From assembly GCF_009649785.1 (NCBI RefSeq), contig NZ_WJOK01000002.1, forward strand, positions 1-64,000: a stretch of 64,000 nt of DNA, given 5' to 3'. The position numbers and the translations under genes were made by a program. The first letter of the stretch is position 1, and the number at the start of each line of letters is the position of its first letter. Below the pieces are notes generated by a model that had not been told where the DNA came from, did no database searches, and saw only the letters and a list, made by a program, of their open reading frames with translations. Source of the DNA: Agrobacterium tumefaciens (GTDB lineage: Bacteria; Pseudomonadota; Alphaproteobacteria; Rhizobiales; Rhizobiaceae). Shown here one piece after another: positions 35,951-45,300 of the stretch.

Positions 35951-35985
35951 TGTCGGCTGTCGGCTGTCGGCTGTCGGCTGTCGGC
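35951..35985. repeat. Five tandem copies of TGTCGGC upstream of SURF1
   Basis: Exactly five perfect head-to-tail copies of a 7-base unit lie 46-80 bases upstream of the SURF1 start, in the gap after cyoD. A 7-base unit changes length outside any reading frame, so copy number may vary by slippage without breaking a gene. It could alter SURF1 expression. Confidence 0.9.
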
Positions 35986-36003
35986 ATCCGGGTCTTCCAG
36001 CAA

Positions 36004-36041
36004 ATAACCCCATAAATCGCGCCGACGATTCATGGGGTTAT
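36004..36041. repeat. Inverted repeat between cyoD and SURF1
   Basis: ATAACCCCAT (36004-36013) and ATGGGGTTAT (36032-36041) are perfect complements separated by 18 bases. No T-run follows. It could be an mRNA stem or an operator for SURF1. Confidence 0.55.
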
Positions 36042-36073
36042 GCGCTGCGGGGGTCGTGTGCTGGCGCAGAAAG

Positions 36074-36099
36074 CGGCCCGCCGGAAATCCGGCAGGCCG
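36074..36099 (-). terminator. Weak terminator-like hairpin after cyoD
   Basis: Arms 36074-36084 and 36089-36099 pair with one mismatch (CGGCC-GCCGG type) just after the cyoD stop, followed on the minus strand by CTTTCT. Read-through into SURF1 is plausible. Confidence 0.45.
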
Positions 36100-36114
36100 T
36101 TGATCTATGGCTGC

Positions 36115-36510
36115 TCAGGGCAGGTTTTTCACATCCTCGATGTGCAGCGGCATCATGTTCTTGTTCATGTTGTACATGACCCAGAGTGAGCCGGAGAGCG
36201 TGATCAGCAGCACCACGACGGTGAAGATCAGCGCCATGAAGGTCCAGCCGCCTTCGGACTTGGTGTCCATGTGCAGGAAGTAGATCATGTGCACGAAGAT
36301 CTGGATGACGCCGAGACCCATGATCGCGATGACCAGCAGCGTCTTGTTTTCAAGAACGTCGCCCATGACCAGCCAGAACGGGATCGCCGTCAGGATGACC
36401 GACAGGACGAAGCCGATCATATAGCTTTTGAACGTGCCGTGGCTGGCGCCATCATGGTGATGATGGTCGTCGCCATGCGCGTCGTGGTGTGCGTGTGCTT
36501 CGGAACTCAT
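36115..36510 (-). CDS. cyoD: Cytochrome o ubiquinol oxidase subunit IV
   Basis: This small membrane subunit of the bo-type quinol oxidase has 131 residues. A histidine-rich cytoplasmic start (HAHHDAHGDDHHHHD) precedes three helices. GTFKSYMIGFVLSVILTAIPFWLV and QIFVHMIYFLHMD match CyoD. The start is ATG 36510, overlapping the cyoC stop by ATGA. The run of histidines is longer than in E. coli CyoD and might bind metal. It assists Cu(B) incorporation or complex stability in the family. Confidence 0.93.
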   Translation of the reverse strand: MSSEAHAHHDAHGDDHHHHDGASHGTFKSYMIGFVLSVILTAIPFWLVMGDVLENKTLLVIAIMGLGVIQIFVHMIYFLHMDTKSEGGWTFMALIFTVVVLLITLSGSLWVMYNMNKNMMPLHIEDVKNLP

Positions 36511-37136
36511 CAAAGAACTCCCATGAGATAAACGAAGGAGAAGACGCCGATCCAGATGACGTCAAGGAAGTGCCAGAACATCGACAGGCACATCAGGCGA
36601 CGCTTGTTTGCGGCGATCAGACCATGTTTTGCGACCTGGAACATCAGTGTGACGAGCCAGATCACGCCGAAGGTGACGTGCAGACCGTGCGTTCCAACCA
36701 GCGCGAAGAAGGCGGAAAGGAACGCTGAACGCTGTGGACCTGCACCTTCTTCGATCAGATGATGGAACTCGTAAAGTTCCACCGCGAGGAAGGCGAGACC
36801 GAAGAGACCGGTGATGCCGAGCCAGATCAGCGTCGTCTTCACCTTCTGCTTTTCCATTTCCAGCATGGCGAAGCCATAGGTGATGGAAGAGAAAAGCAGG
36901 AAGGCCGTGTTGATCGCCACAAGCTTCAGATCGAACAGATCTGCGCCCGAAGGGCCGGCCGCGTAGTTGCGGCCGACAACGGCATAGGTGGCAAACAGCG
37001 TTGCGAAGATGAGGCAGTCGCTCATCAGATAGAGCCAGAAGCCCAGCGAGGTGCCGTTCTCCGGATGGTGGTCTTCCTTGAGGTAGAAGACCGGTGTTTC
37101 CGCGCCCGCGGCGCTTTGTGCAGGTGTATGAGCCAT
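36510..37136 (-). CDS. cyoC: Cytochrome o ubiquinol oxidase subunit III
   Basis: This 208-residue membrane subunit has five predicted helices, as expected for quinol-oxidase subunit III. Characteristic segments are TSLGFWLYLMSDCLIFATLFATYAV, HLIEEGAGPQRSAFLSAFFALVGTHGLHVTFG and CLSMFWHFLDVIWIGVFSFVYLMG. The start is ATG 37136, five bases after the cyoB stop. The open frame extending into cyoB is not a real N terminus. It is translationally linked to cyoD. Confidence 0.95.
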   Translation of the reverse strand: MAHTPAQSAAGAETPVFYLKEDHHPENGTSLGFWLYLMSDCLIFATLFATYAVVGRNYAAGPSGADLFDLKLVAINTAFLLFSSITYGFAMLEMEKQKVKTTLIWLGITGLFGLAFLAVELYEFHHLIEEGAGPQRSAFLSAFFALVGTHGLHVTFGVIWLVTLMFQVAKHGLIAANKRRLMCLSMFWHFLDVIWIGVFSFVYLMGVL

Positions 37137-37141
37137 ATTCG

Positions 37142-39145
37142 TTACGCCTGTTCCGCAAGCAGCTTCGTACGTTCCGCCTCGACTGTCGAAACATCGGAGG
37201 CAGGAATGTAGTATTCGCGGTTGTAGTTGAAGGTATGGGCGATCGAGACCGCGATGATTGCGAGCATGGACAGAGCCGCCAGCCACCAGATGTGCCACAC
37301 CAAGGCAAAGCCAAGCACGACGCTGATGGCGCTGATGATTACGCCCGCACCGGTGTTCTTCGGCATATGGATCGGTATGAAGCCTTCCTTGGGACGGTCG
37401 TAACCGCGCTTCTTCATATCCGCCCAGGCGTCGACGTCATGCACAACCGGCGTGAAAGCGAAGTTGTAGGCAGGCGGAGGCGACGAGGTCGACCACTCCA
37501 GCGTACGCCCATGATAGGGATCGCCGGTCACGTCACGGAGCTGATCGCGCTTCAAGAAGCTGACGATGAGCTGGATGACGAAGGAAGCGATGCCGAGCGC
37601 GATCAGGAAGGCGCCGAAGGCTGCGATCAGGAACCAGATCTGGAGCGAATTGTCTTCGAACTGGCTGATACGGCGGGTCACACCCATCAGGCCGAGAATG
37701 TAGAGCGGCATGAAGGCGAAGTAGAAGCCGATGAACCAGAACCAGAAGGACAGCTTGCCCCAGAACGGATCCAGGCGGTAGCCGAAGGCCTTCGGGAACC
37801 AGTAAACGATACCCGCAAGCACACCGAACACCACGCCACCGATGATGGTGTTGTGGAAGTGGGCGATGAGGAACAGCGAGTTGTGGAGCACGAAGTCCGC
37901 CGGCGGAACAGCGAGAAGAACGCCGGTCATGCCGCCGATGACGAAGGTGATCATGAAACCGATCGTCCACAGCATCGGAACGTCGAACTTGATGCGGCCC
38001 TTGTACATGGTGAAGAGCCAGTTGAAGATCTTCGCACCGGTCGGGATCGATATGATCATCGTGGTGATGCCGAAGAAAGCGTTGACGCTTGCGCCGGAAC
38101 CCATGGTGAAGAAGTGGTGCAGCCAAACGATGTAGGCGAGGATGGTGATGACACCCGTCGCATAGACCATCGAGGCATAACCGAAAAGACGCTTGTTGGA
38201 GAAGGTCGAGACGATTTCCGAGAAGACGCCGAAGGCCGGCAGCACCAGGATGTAAACTTCGGGATGGCCCCAGATCCAGATGAGGTTGACATACATCATC
38301 GGGTTGCCGCCGAGATCGTTGGTGAAGAAATTCGTGCCAACGTAACGGTCAAGGGTCAGAAGGGCGAGCGTGCCGGTGAGGATCGGGAAGGATGCCACGA
38401 TCAGGATGTTCGAACACAGCGACGTCCAGACGAAGATCGGCAGGCGCATCATGGTCATGCCAGGTGCGCGCATCTTGATGATCGTGACGATCAGGTTGAT
38501 ACCAGAGAGCGTCGTGCCCACACCGGCGATCTGCAGACCCCAGATGTAATAATCCACACCCACGCCCGGACTTCCGTCGATGCCGGAAAGCGGCGGATAG
38601 GCAAGCCAGCCAGTCTGCGCATATTCACCGATGAATAGCGAGATCATGGTGATGACGGCGCCGGCCGTGGTCATCCAGAACGAGAAGTTGTTGAGGAAGG
38701 GGAACGAAACGTCGCGGGCGCCGATTTGCAGCGGCACGACGAAGTTCATGAGACCGGTGATCATCGGCATGGCCATGAAGAAGATCATGATGACGCCATG
38801 GGCCGTGAAAATCTGGTCGTAATGGTGCGGCGGAAGATAGCCTTCCGATCCACCAGAGGCGATCGCCTGCTGGACGCGCATCATGATGGCATCTGCGAAA
38901 CCGCGCAGCAGCATGACGAGTGCCAGAATGATGTACATGATACCGATCTTCTTGTGATCGATGCTCGTGAACCATTCATTCCAGAGATAACCCCACAGCC
39001 GGAAATAGGTGAGGGCGCCGACGACGGCGATGCCGCCCAGAGCCACTGCCGCGAAGGTCGCGACGAGAATGGGCTCGTGAAGCGGGATGGACTCCCATGT
39101 CAGCTTCCCGAACAGGAATGACGTTTGATCGGAATTGACGATCAT
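37142..39145 (-). CDS. cyoB: Cytochrome o ubiquinol oxidase subunit I
   Basis: This catalytic subunit of 667 residues and about 15 helices reduces oxygen to water and pumps protons. It contains the haem-copper site [15 protein letters not shown] (Cu-B His, the cross-linked His-Tyr and the D-channel Glu), [10 protein letters not shown] with the two other copper histidines, and the haem histidines including LIAHFHNTI. The N-terminal [26 protein letters not shown] matches CyoB. It follows cyoA by 76 bp. A haem O synthase gene (cyoE) is not in this operon, so it must be elsewhere. Confidence 0.97.
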   Translation of the reverse strand: MIVNSDQTSFLFGKLTWESIPLHEPILVATFAAVALGGIAVVGALTYFRLWGYLWNEWFTSIDHKKIGIMYIILALVMLLRGFADAIMMRVQQAIASGGSEGYLPPHHYDQIFTAHGVIMIFFMAMPMITGLMNFVVPLQIGARDVSFPFLNNFSFWMTTAGAVITMISLFIGEYAQTGWLAYPPLSGIDGSPGVGVDYYIWGLQIAGVGTTLSGINLIVTIIKMRAPGMTMMRLPIFVWTSLCSNILIVASFPILTGTLALLTLDRYVGTNFFTNDLGGNPMMYVNLIWIWGHPEVYILVLPAFGVFSEIVSTFSNKRLFGYASMVYATGVITILAYIVWLHHFFTMGSGASVNAFFGITTMIISIPTGAKIFNWLFTMYKGRIKFDVPMLWTIGFMITFVIGGMTGVLLAVPPADFVLHNSLFLIAHFHNTIIGGVVFGVLAGIVYWFPKAFGYRLDPFWGKLSFWFWFIGFYFAFMPLYILGLMGVTRRISQFEDNSLQIWFLIAAFGAFLIALGIASFVIQLIVSFLKRDQLRDVTGDPYHGRTLEWSTSSPPPAYNFAFTPVVHDVDAWADMKKRGYDRPKEGFIPIHMPKNTGAGVIISAISVVLGFALVWHIWWLAALSMLAIIAVSIAHTFNYNREYYIPASDVSTVEAERTKLLAEQA

Positions 39146-39221
39146 TTTTAGCCTCTTGCGATTCTAAGACATAAGATCGGCGCAGCCATTGGCCGCGCCG
39201 CATAATGCCGGGACTTATCCG

Positions 39222-40295
39222 TCAGCCAGCGACTTGTTTCGTTTCCGGCAGCGCCGCGGGTTCGAAAGTCAGTCCTTCGATCGCAGCCGGAGTGGATTGG
39301 GGTCCGCTGGCGACACCGTAAGGTGAAAGCGGTGTACAGACGACGGAGTTCAGCGCCTTGGCGATATCGATGCCTTCCTTGCCGCCGCCGCCCTTGGCGT
39401 CGATATGCATCATGTCACGCATGCAGAGCTTGTTGGGCTCGACGCAGCGGTTGAGGATGGCATCGTAAAGCTGCGGATCGACGGAGGCGAAATATTGCAC
39501 CGGCTCACGTTCCGAGGGCTTGGCAAAGTCGAGATATTCCTGGCGACCGAAGCCTTTGCCGCCATCCTTGATCTTCGCAACCCACTGATCGAAGCCCTGT
39601 TGGCTGAGACCATGGAACTTGAAGCGCATATGCGAGAAGCCAGGGCCGGAGAAGTTGGCCGAGAAGCCGTCATAAACGCCTTCCTTGTTGATGACCGCGT
39701 GCAGCTTGGTCTGCATGCCACCCATGGCATAGATCTGGCCGGCGAGTGCCGGAACGAAGAACGAATTCATCGCGGTCGTGCCGGTGATCTTGAAGTTGAT
39801 CGGAACATCGACCGGAGCTGCAAATTCATTGACGCTGCCAATGCCGAGCTCGGGGTAGAAGAACAGCCACTTCCAGTCCATGGCCACCACTTCCACCGTA
39901 AGCGGCTTGGTTTCGGCGGTAACCTGACGGTTTTCGTCGATACGCTCCAGCGGGCGGTAGGGGTCGAGACGGTGGGTGGAAATCCAGGTCACCGTGCCTA
40001 GCATCAGGATGATGGCGACCGGGGCGGACCAGATCACCATTTCAAGGCGCGTCGAGTGATGCCATTCGGGATCGTAATCCTCGGCCTTCGCCGATTCGCG
40101 ATACTTCCATGCGAAGAACAGCGTCAGGGCGATAACCGGGACGATGATGAGCAGCATCAGAACCGTGGACGTGATGATGAGGTCGCGCTGCTGGATGGCG
40201 ACGTCGCCCGAAGGGTTCATCACCACGAGGTTACAGCCGCTAAGCAGCAGCAGTGCCGGGATTGCCAGAAGGGCAGATGTGATTTTCTTGATCAT
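39222..40295 (-). CDS. cyoA: Cytochrome o ubiquinol oxidase subunit II
   Basis: This 357-residue lipoprotein subunit has a lipobox (ALLLLSGC) for lipid attachment, two membrane helices and a periplasmic cupredoxin-like domain. The copper-A ligands of cytochrome c oxidases are absent: where CSELCG would be, the protein has SANFSGPGFSHM. This identifies a quinol rather than cytochrome c oxidase. ATG 40295 is chosen; GTG 40301 is in frame but has no better ribosome-binding site. It is the first gene of the cyoABCD-SURF1 group, divergent from an MFS gene. Confidence 0.95.
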   Translation of the reverse strand: MIKKITSALLAIPALLLLSGCNLVVMNPSGDVAIQQRDLIITSTVLMLLIIVPVIALTLFFAWKYRESAKAEDYDPEWHHSTRLEMVIWSAPVAIILMLGTVTWISTHRLDPYRPLERIDENRQVTAETKPLTVEVVAMDWKWLFFYPELGIGSVNEFAAPVDVPINFKITGTTAMNSFFVPALAGQIYAMGGMQTKLHAVINKEGVYDGFSANFSGPGFSHMRFKFHGLSQQGFDQWVAKIKDGGKGFGRQEYLDFAKPSEREPVQYFASVDPQLYDAILNRCVEPNKLCMRDMMHIDAKGGGGKEGIDIAKALNSVVCTPLSPYGVASGPQSTPAAIEGLTFEPAALPETKQVAG

Positions 40296-40601
40296 GCGCA
40301 CGTTCTTTGAACTCGTACAGTTTGGATTATGCCGCGATTAATTGCCGAACATCATTTTTGAAATGAGGTATATTGTCGCGGTGCAGCGAAACCTTCGCGA
40401 TGCACCATAGGCTTAGCGGAGCCGCGTTTGAAGGCGGAGCGGCTGCATTATCGCATAGGGAGCTTGCGGGGCAAGCCTTTCTTATCAAACTTCAATTGAC
40501 GTTACGTAGGGTGCGTGTGACAATCCGTCGCATCGTAACGCTAAGGAAGAGGAGCCGGCGCGTTACAGGAAATGGTTCGTCCATGACGCAGGAGGGATAT
40601 T
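40296..40601. promoter_or_regulatory. Divergent control region between cyoA and the MFS gene
   Basis: This 306-bp region holds both promoters. An interrupted inverted repeat (GGTGCA at 40380-40385, CGAA/TTCG core, TGCACC at 40401-40406) lies about 90 bases before cyoA. A plus-strand candidate promoter, TTGACG near 40497 with a 17-base spacer and GACAAT, precedes the MFS gene. GGAGGGA sits before its ATG. The regulator is not identifiable from the sequence. Confidence 0.45.
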
Positions 40602-41930
40602 ATGAGTTATACTGATGCTGCTCCATCTTTTGGGCAGGCGCCGGAAGCGAAGGGACATGGGACCGATCCGGTCAAGGTCGATCCGGATCGCATTACAATT
40701 GCTGTCATTCTTGCGAGAATGACGGAGTTTTTCGACTTTTTCATCTACGCCATCGCCTCCGCGCTCGTTTTTCCGCATGTCTTCTTTTCCTTCGTCGATC
40801 CGCTGACGGCGACGCTTTATTCCTTTGCGGTCTTCTCGCTGGCCTTCATCGCAAGGCCGATCGGTTCATTGATCTTCCTCCAGATCGACCGAAAGTTCGG
40901 CCGTGCCGTCAAGCTGATGGCGGCCCTGTTCACGCTTTGCGGTTCCACCATGGCGATCAGCTTTCTTCCGTCTTATGCGGAGGCCGGCATGCTTGCCCCC
41001 TGTCTTCTGGCGGTATTCCGTATCGGTCAGGGACTTGGTCTTGGCGGTGCCTGGGATGGTCTTGTCTCGCTCCTCGCCATGAACGCACCGCCTAAGCAGC
41101 GCGGCTGGTACGCCATGATGCCGCAAATTGGTGCGGCGATGGGCTTTGGTCTTGCCAGCGCATTCTTCATCGTGTTCGTGACGCAGCTCTCCAGCGCGGA
41201 ATTCCTGGCCTGGGGCTGGCGTTTCCCGTTCTTCGTTGCACTGGCGCTCAATGTTGTCGCGCTCTTTGCCCGCCTGCGCATGATTGTCACGCCGGAATTC
41301 CAGTCCATGCTTGCACAGCATGAGCTGGAGCCGCGCCCCGTGTTCAAGATGCTGCGCTCGCAGTTTCCGGTCGTGCTGACGGGCGCTTTCGTGCCGCTGG
41401 CAAGCTTCGCGCTGTTCCATCTCGTCACGGTCTTCCCGCTGAGCTGGGTTTCCCTCAATACCACCCAGCGGGTTTCGGACTTTCTGTTCGTGCAATTCGT
41501 CAGCGCCATCATCGCCGGCGGCATGATCGTCGTTTCTGGTATTCTCGCCGACAAAATCGGCCGGCGGAAGCTGCTGGCTTTCGCCGCAGTGCTGATCGGT
41601 CTTTTCAGCCTCGTGGCGCCGCTCCTGCTGAGTTCGGGCGATATAGGGCGTTATCTTTTCGTCTTGGTCGGCTTTGCATTGCTTGGCCTGTCCTTCGGCC
41701 AGGCGGGCGGTGCGCTCGCCTCCCGCTTCAGCCGCGAATACCGTTATACCGGCGCTTCGCTCACCTCGGATATTTCCTGGCTGATCGGCGCTGGTTTTGC
41801 ACCGCTCGTGGCGCTCGGATTTTCGTCCAAATTCGGACTGTTTGCGGTCGGCATTTACCTGATGTCAGGTGCAGTCTGTACACTGGTCGCACTGTGGTTC
41901 AGCCGAACGCTGGACATGCCCTCGGAGTGA
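40602..41930 (+). CDS. MFS transporter, metabolite:H+ symporter type
   Basis: This 442-residue inner-membrane carrier has 12 predicted helices. The first cytoplasmic loop has FIARPIGSLIFLQIDRKFGRAVKL, matching the metabolite:H+ symporter (ShiA/ProP-like) signature. LLAVFRIGQGLGLGGAWDGLVSLLAMNAPPKQRGWYAMMPQIGA also fits, with Asp replacing the usual Glu after GGAW. The second half repeats the loop as LADKIGRRKLL. Related proteins are dicarboxylate, shikimate or osmolyte symporters; the substrate here is unknown. It is divergent from cyoA and ends at a strong hairpin. Confidence 0.85.
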   Translation: MSYTDAAPSFGQAPEAKGHGTDPVKVDPDRITIAVILARMTEFFDFFIYAIASALVFPHVFFSFVDPLTATLYSFAVFSLAFIARPIGSLIFLQIDRKFGRAVKLMAALFTLCGSTMAISFLPSYAEAGMLAPCLLAVFRIGQGLGLGGAWDGLVSLLAMNAPPKQRGWYAMMPQIGAAMGFGLASAFFIVFVTQLSSAEFLAWGWRFPFFVALALNVVALFARLRMIVTPEFQSMLAQHELEPRPVFKMLRSQFPVVLTGAFVPLASFALFHLVTVFPLSWVSLNTTQRVSDFLFVQFVSAIIAGGMIVVSGILADKIGRRKLLAFAAVLIGLFSLVAPLLLSSGDIGRYLFVLVGFALLGLSFGQAGGALASRFSREYRYTGASLTSDISWLIGAGFAPLVALGFSSKFGLFAVGIYLMSGAVCTLVALWFSRTLDMPSE

Positions 41931-42337
41931 ACAGGGCAATATAAACATCTCTGCAGCCATCGCGCCGCGGAATCCTGTCGGATTTCGCGGCGTTTTTGTT
42001 TTTTTATTGCGTGGGACCGATTTTAATCTTGACTCGGCCCATCATGAAATATTATGTAAGCAATACTGACATAATTCAATGTGTCTCACTGCCGGAAATG
42101 CCGGCCATCAGGGAACGCAATGCGAACGATGACGATCATTATTTGCGAGAAAGCGGCCAATGCCGCCACGCCGTTTGGCGGCCGCAAAACGACCGTTCGC
42201 GCCATTAAACGCCGATAAGCAGAAAAGAAGAGGAGCAGCCAGGTCGCCTGCGGCTCCGCCCGCAGAGTGCCGGCTGACGCGCCGGGTTTGGGGAAAAGGG
42301 CGATGCCGCGCGGAATGCGCAACGAGAGGAGAGAACC
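41931..42337 (+). promoter_or_regulatory. Intergenic region upstream of the gltB-like gene
   Basis: The MFS terminator is at 41964-41998: CGCCGCGGAATCC and GGATTTCGCGGCG, then TTTTTGTTTTTTT. A candidate promoter follows: CTTGAC (42028-42033), 17 bases, ATTATG (42051-42056). This leaves a leader of about 280 nt that is rich in short GC hairpins (around 42240-42290). No coding region is apparent. The long leader may carry regulation, but no known riboswitch is recognised. Confidence 0.5.
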
Positions 42338-45300
42338 TTGAGCGTGACGGAGCAAAAATTCGGCCTTTACGATGCGGCTTTTGAGAAAAGCAGCTGTGGC
42401 GTCGGTTTCATCACCCGCAAGGACGGTGTGCAGACGCATGATGTGCTGAAGCGCGGTCACGAGGCGCTCTGTGCCGTGCCGCATCGCGGCGGCATGTCGG
42501 CGGAGGGCGTGGGTGATGGTGCTGGCGTGTCGCTCGATCTTTCACTCTCATTTTTCCGGAAGCTGACGGGCAACGATTCCTTGCAAGCCGGCCGGTTCGG
42601 CGTCGGCAATTTTTTCCTGCCGCAGAACCCTGCTTTTCATGACCAGGCGATCGGCATCATCGGCAGTGCTCTGGAGGAACAGGGCTTCTCGATCCTGCTC
42701 GTCCGCAATGTACCGGTGAATGACGCAGCCATCCGCGCGGCCGCCATTTCCTATCAATTGCCGATCCGGCAATGGGTCTTTTCTGCCCCAGCAGAATGCG
42801 CAACCCTTGCCGAGTTCGACTGGCGTATTCACAAGGCATTGCTCGCTATCGAGGCGCTTGCCTATACTGCGCCGGAACTTGCCGGTTTTTATCCGCTGTC
42901 GCTCAGCGCGCGCACGCAGGTTCTGAAAGGGCGTTTGAACTCGCATGAGGTCATGCCCTATTTCTGCGACCTGACCGATCCGCGCCATGAAGTGCATACG
43001 ATGTATTTCCACACGCGGTTTTCCACCAATACGGATCCGCACCCCTCCATGGCGCAGCCCTTTCGGCTGATGGCGCATAATGGCGAACTCAACACAGACA
43101 AGAAGAACCGGCTGTCGGAAGCGGCCGTGGCGCTGGCGAAAAATGCCAGCATCATCCGGCCGAAGGGCCAGTCTGACAGCTGCCGTCTGGACCAGACATT
43201 GCAGGCGCGGGTGATGGAAGACGGTCTCGACCTCGTCACCGCCGTCGTCTCGATGATGCCGCCCGCCTGGGAAAACGACGACACGCTCTCGCCCGGCGTC
43301 AAGGCGATGCTGGAATATTTCTCGCTCTACGAGGAGAAGAATGACGGCCCGGCTGCGCTGATTTTCGGCGACGGCACCGTCATCGGCGCACGGCTTGATC
43401 GCCTCGGCCTGCGCCCGCTGCGGACCGTCGAGACAGACGATTATCTCTGCGTCATGTCGGAGGCGGGGCAGATCGCCTTTCCGGCCGAAAGCGTCATTCG
43501 TCGCGGTCGCATCGAGGCCGGCGGCATGCTTTACTACGACCACGCCGAACGGCGCGCCTTTTCCACCGTCGAGGCGCTGGAGCTTCTGGCGGCGCGGCGG
43601 GACTACCCGTCGCTATTGTCTGAAGCGCGCGTCATGCTTGCGGATTTGCCGGAGGTGCCAGCCGAAAAGCAGGGATCGCCGCTTCGATACAATGGCGATC
43701 TGGAACGGCATCAGCGTTATGTCGCCTATTCGCACAATCAGGAAAGCTTCAAGTTCCTGATGGATCCGATGCTGGCGTCGGGTGCTGAAAAAATCTCGGC
43801 CATGGGTTATGGCAATGCCATCAACGCGCTCTCCGATCAGGAAGGCGGGGTCGCCAAATATTTCTCGCAACGCTTTGCGCAGGTCACCAACCCCCCGCTC
43901 GACAGCATTCGTGAGGCCGATGGCATGACGCTGCGCGTGGCGCTCGGCGCAAAGCCGAATAGCGGTGCGAAAGCGGCCCGGCAGATTGTCGTGCGCTCCC
44001 CGATCCTGACCCATCTCGACATGCTGCGCATTCGCGAGCAGTCGGAGACGCCAGTTCGTCGTTTCGAGATGCTTTATACGCCGATCTTTGATGCTGCGAG
44101 TGCCAACGAAGCGGCCTTGCGTCAGGCGATAGATGGCCTCTGCGGTGAGGTTGTGGCTTTCGCGGCCGGGGAGGGCGGTATTGCCGTCGTCACTGACCGG
44201 CACGTTTCGGCAGGTCGTGCGGCGTTGCCTATGATCATGGTCGTCTCCGCCATCAACCAGCGGCTGATCGAGGAGGGGCTTCGGCTACGCGTGTCTCTGA
44301 TCGTTGAAAGTGGGCAATTTTCCTCCTCGCATCACATCGCAGCGGGCCTTGGTTTCGGGGCTTCGGCTGTCTACCCACTCGGCGTGCAGTTCCGTGCCGA
44401 GGAGAAATTCGGTGCCGATGCTGACAAGGCCTTCAAGCGTTTTGCCAAGGCGGCTGAAAAGTCGCTGATGAAGACCATGGGCAAGGTCGGGCTGTGCACG
44501 GCGGAAAGCTATATTGGAGGCGAGTTCTTCGAACCGAACTTCCTCGACACCAACGATCCTGTGCTGAAGCGTTATTTCCCCAATGTTAAGACGCCGGTCG
44601 GTGGCGTTACCTTCGCTGTCATCGCGCAGGCGGTGTCGGACTGGCATCGAAAGGCGCTGTCGGTAAAGGGTGAAAACGACATTCCGCTGCTCGGTCTCTT
44701 CAAGGAGCGCGCCGAAGGTGCGGGCCATTCCTATGGCACGACGGCGGTTCGCGGTTTCGTCGATATGACGGAAGAAAAGATCGGTTTCGACAAGGGAACC
44801 GACAACGAAGAGGCGCTACGTCTCCTGCCGCTCAACCGGCTGGAGGATGCTTTCGGCCTCAACGATGCGGCCTATTATCACAACAGCTTCGACCGGCTGA
44901 CGCCCGAAGCAATCGACGCTTTCGAGGTAACGCCGGGTTACCGCGCCTTTGCACGCATGATGGCCGAAGAAAGGGCCCGCCGCCCGGCAGCCCTGCGTGA
45001 TGTTCTGGAATTGCCGGCTGATGTGACCTTTGCCGGTTCGGCCGAAGAATTCCGCCGCGAGATGGGGCGCTTTTCCAGACGTGGCAACAACAGCTTCATG
45101 GTGCGCGGATTGCTCTGCGAAAGTGCGGGCGAAGGCGCGTTCCGGCTGGAATTGACCGGGCCGCACGGTCATGAGCTTGCCAGGCTTGCCGCACTCGGAC
45201 AGTCGCTGCTTGATCGTTTCGGTGAGGATATTGCGGGCCATTGGCTAGAGGGCGGCGCGCTTCTGGTTCAGGCGAAGGGTGAAGCATTCACCTACCTGTC

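Noticed and set aside
35951-35985. CRISPR-like short repeats
   Set aside because: The units are only 7 bases, directly adjacent, without spacers. It is a simple tandem repeat.
37094-38638. Long open frame (514 codons) opposite cyoB
   Set aside because: Same reasoning: antisense of a certain gene, no homology-like motifs, no start signals.
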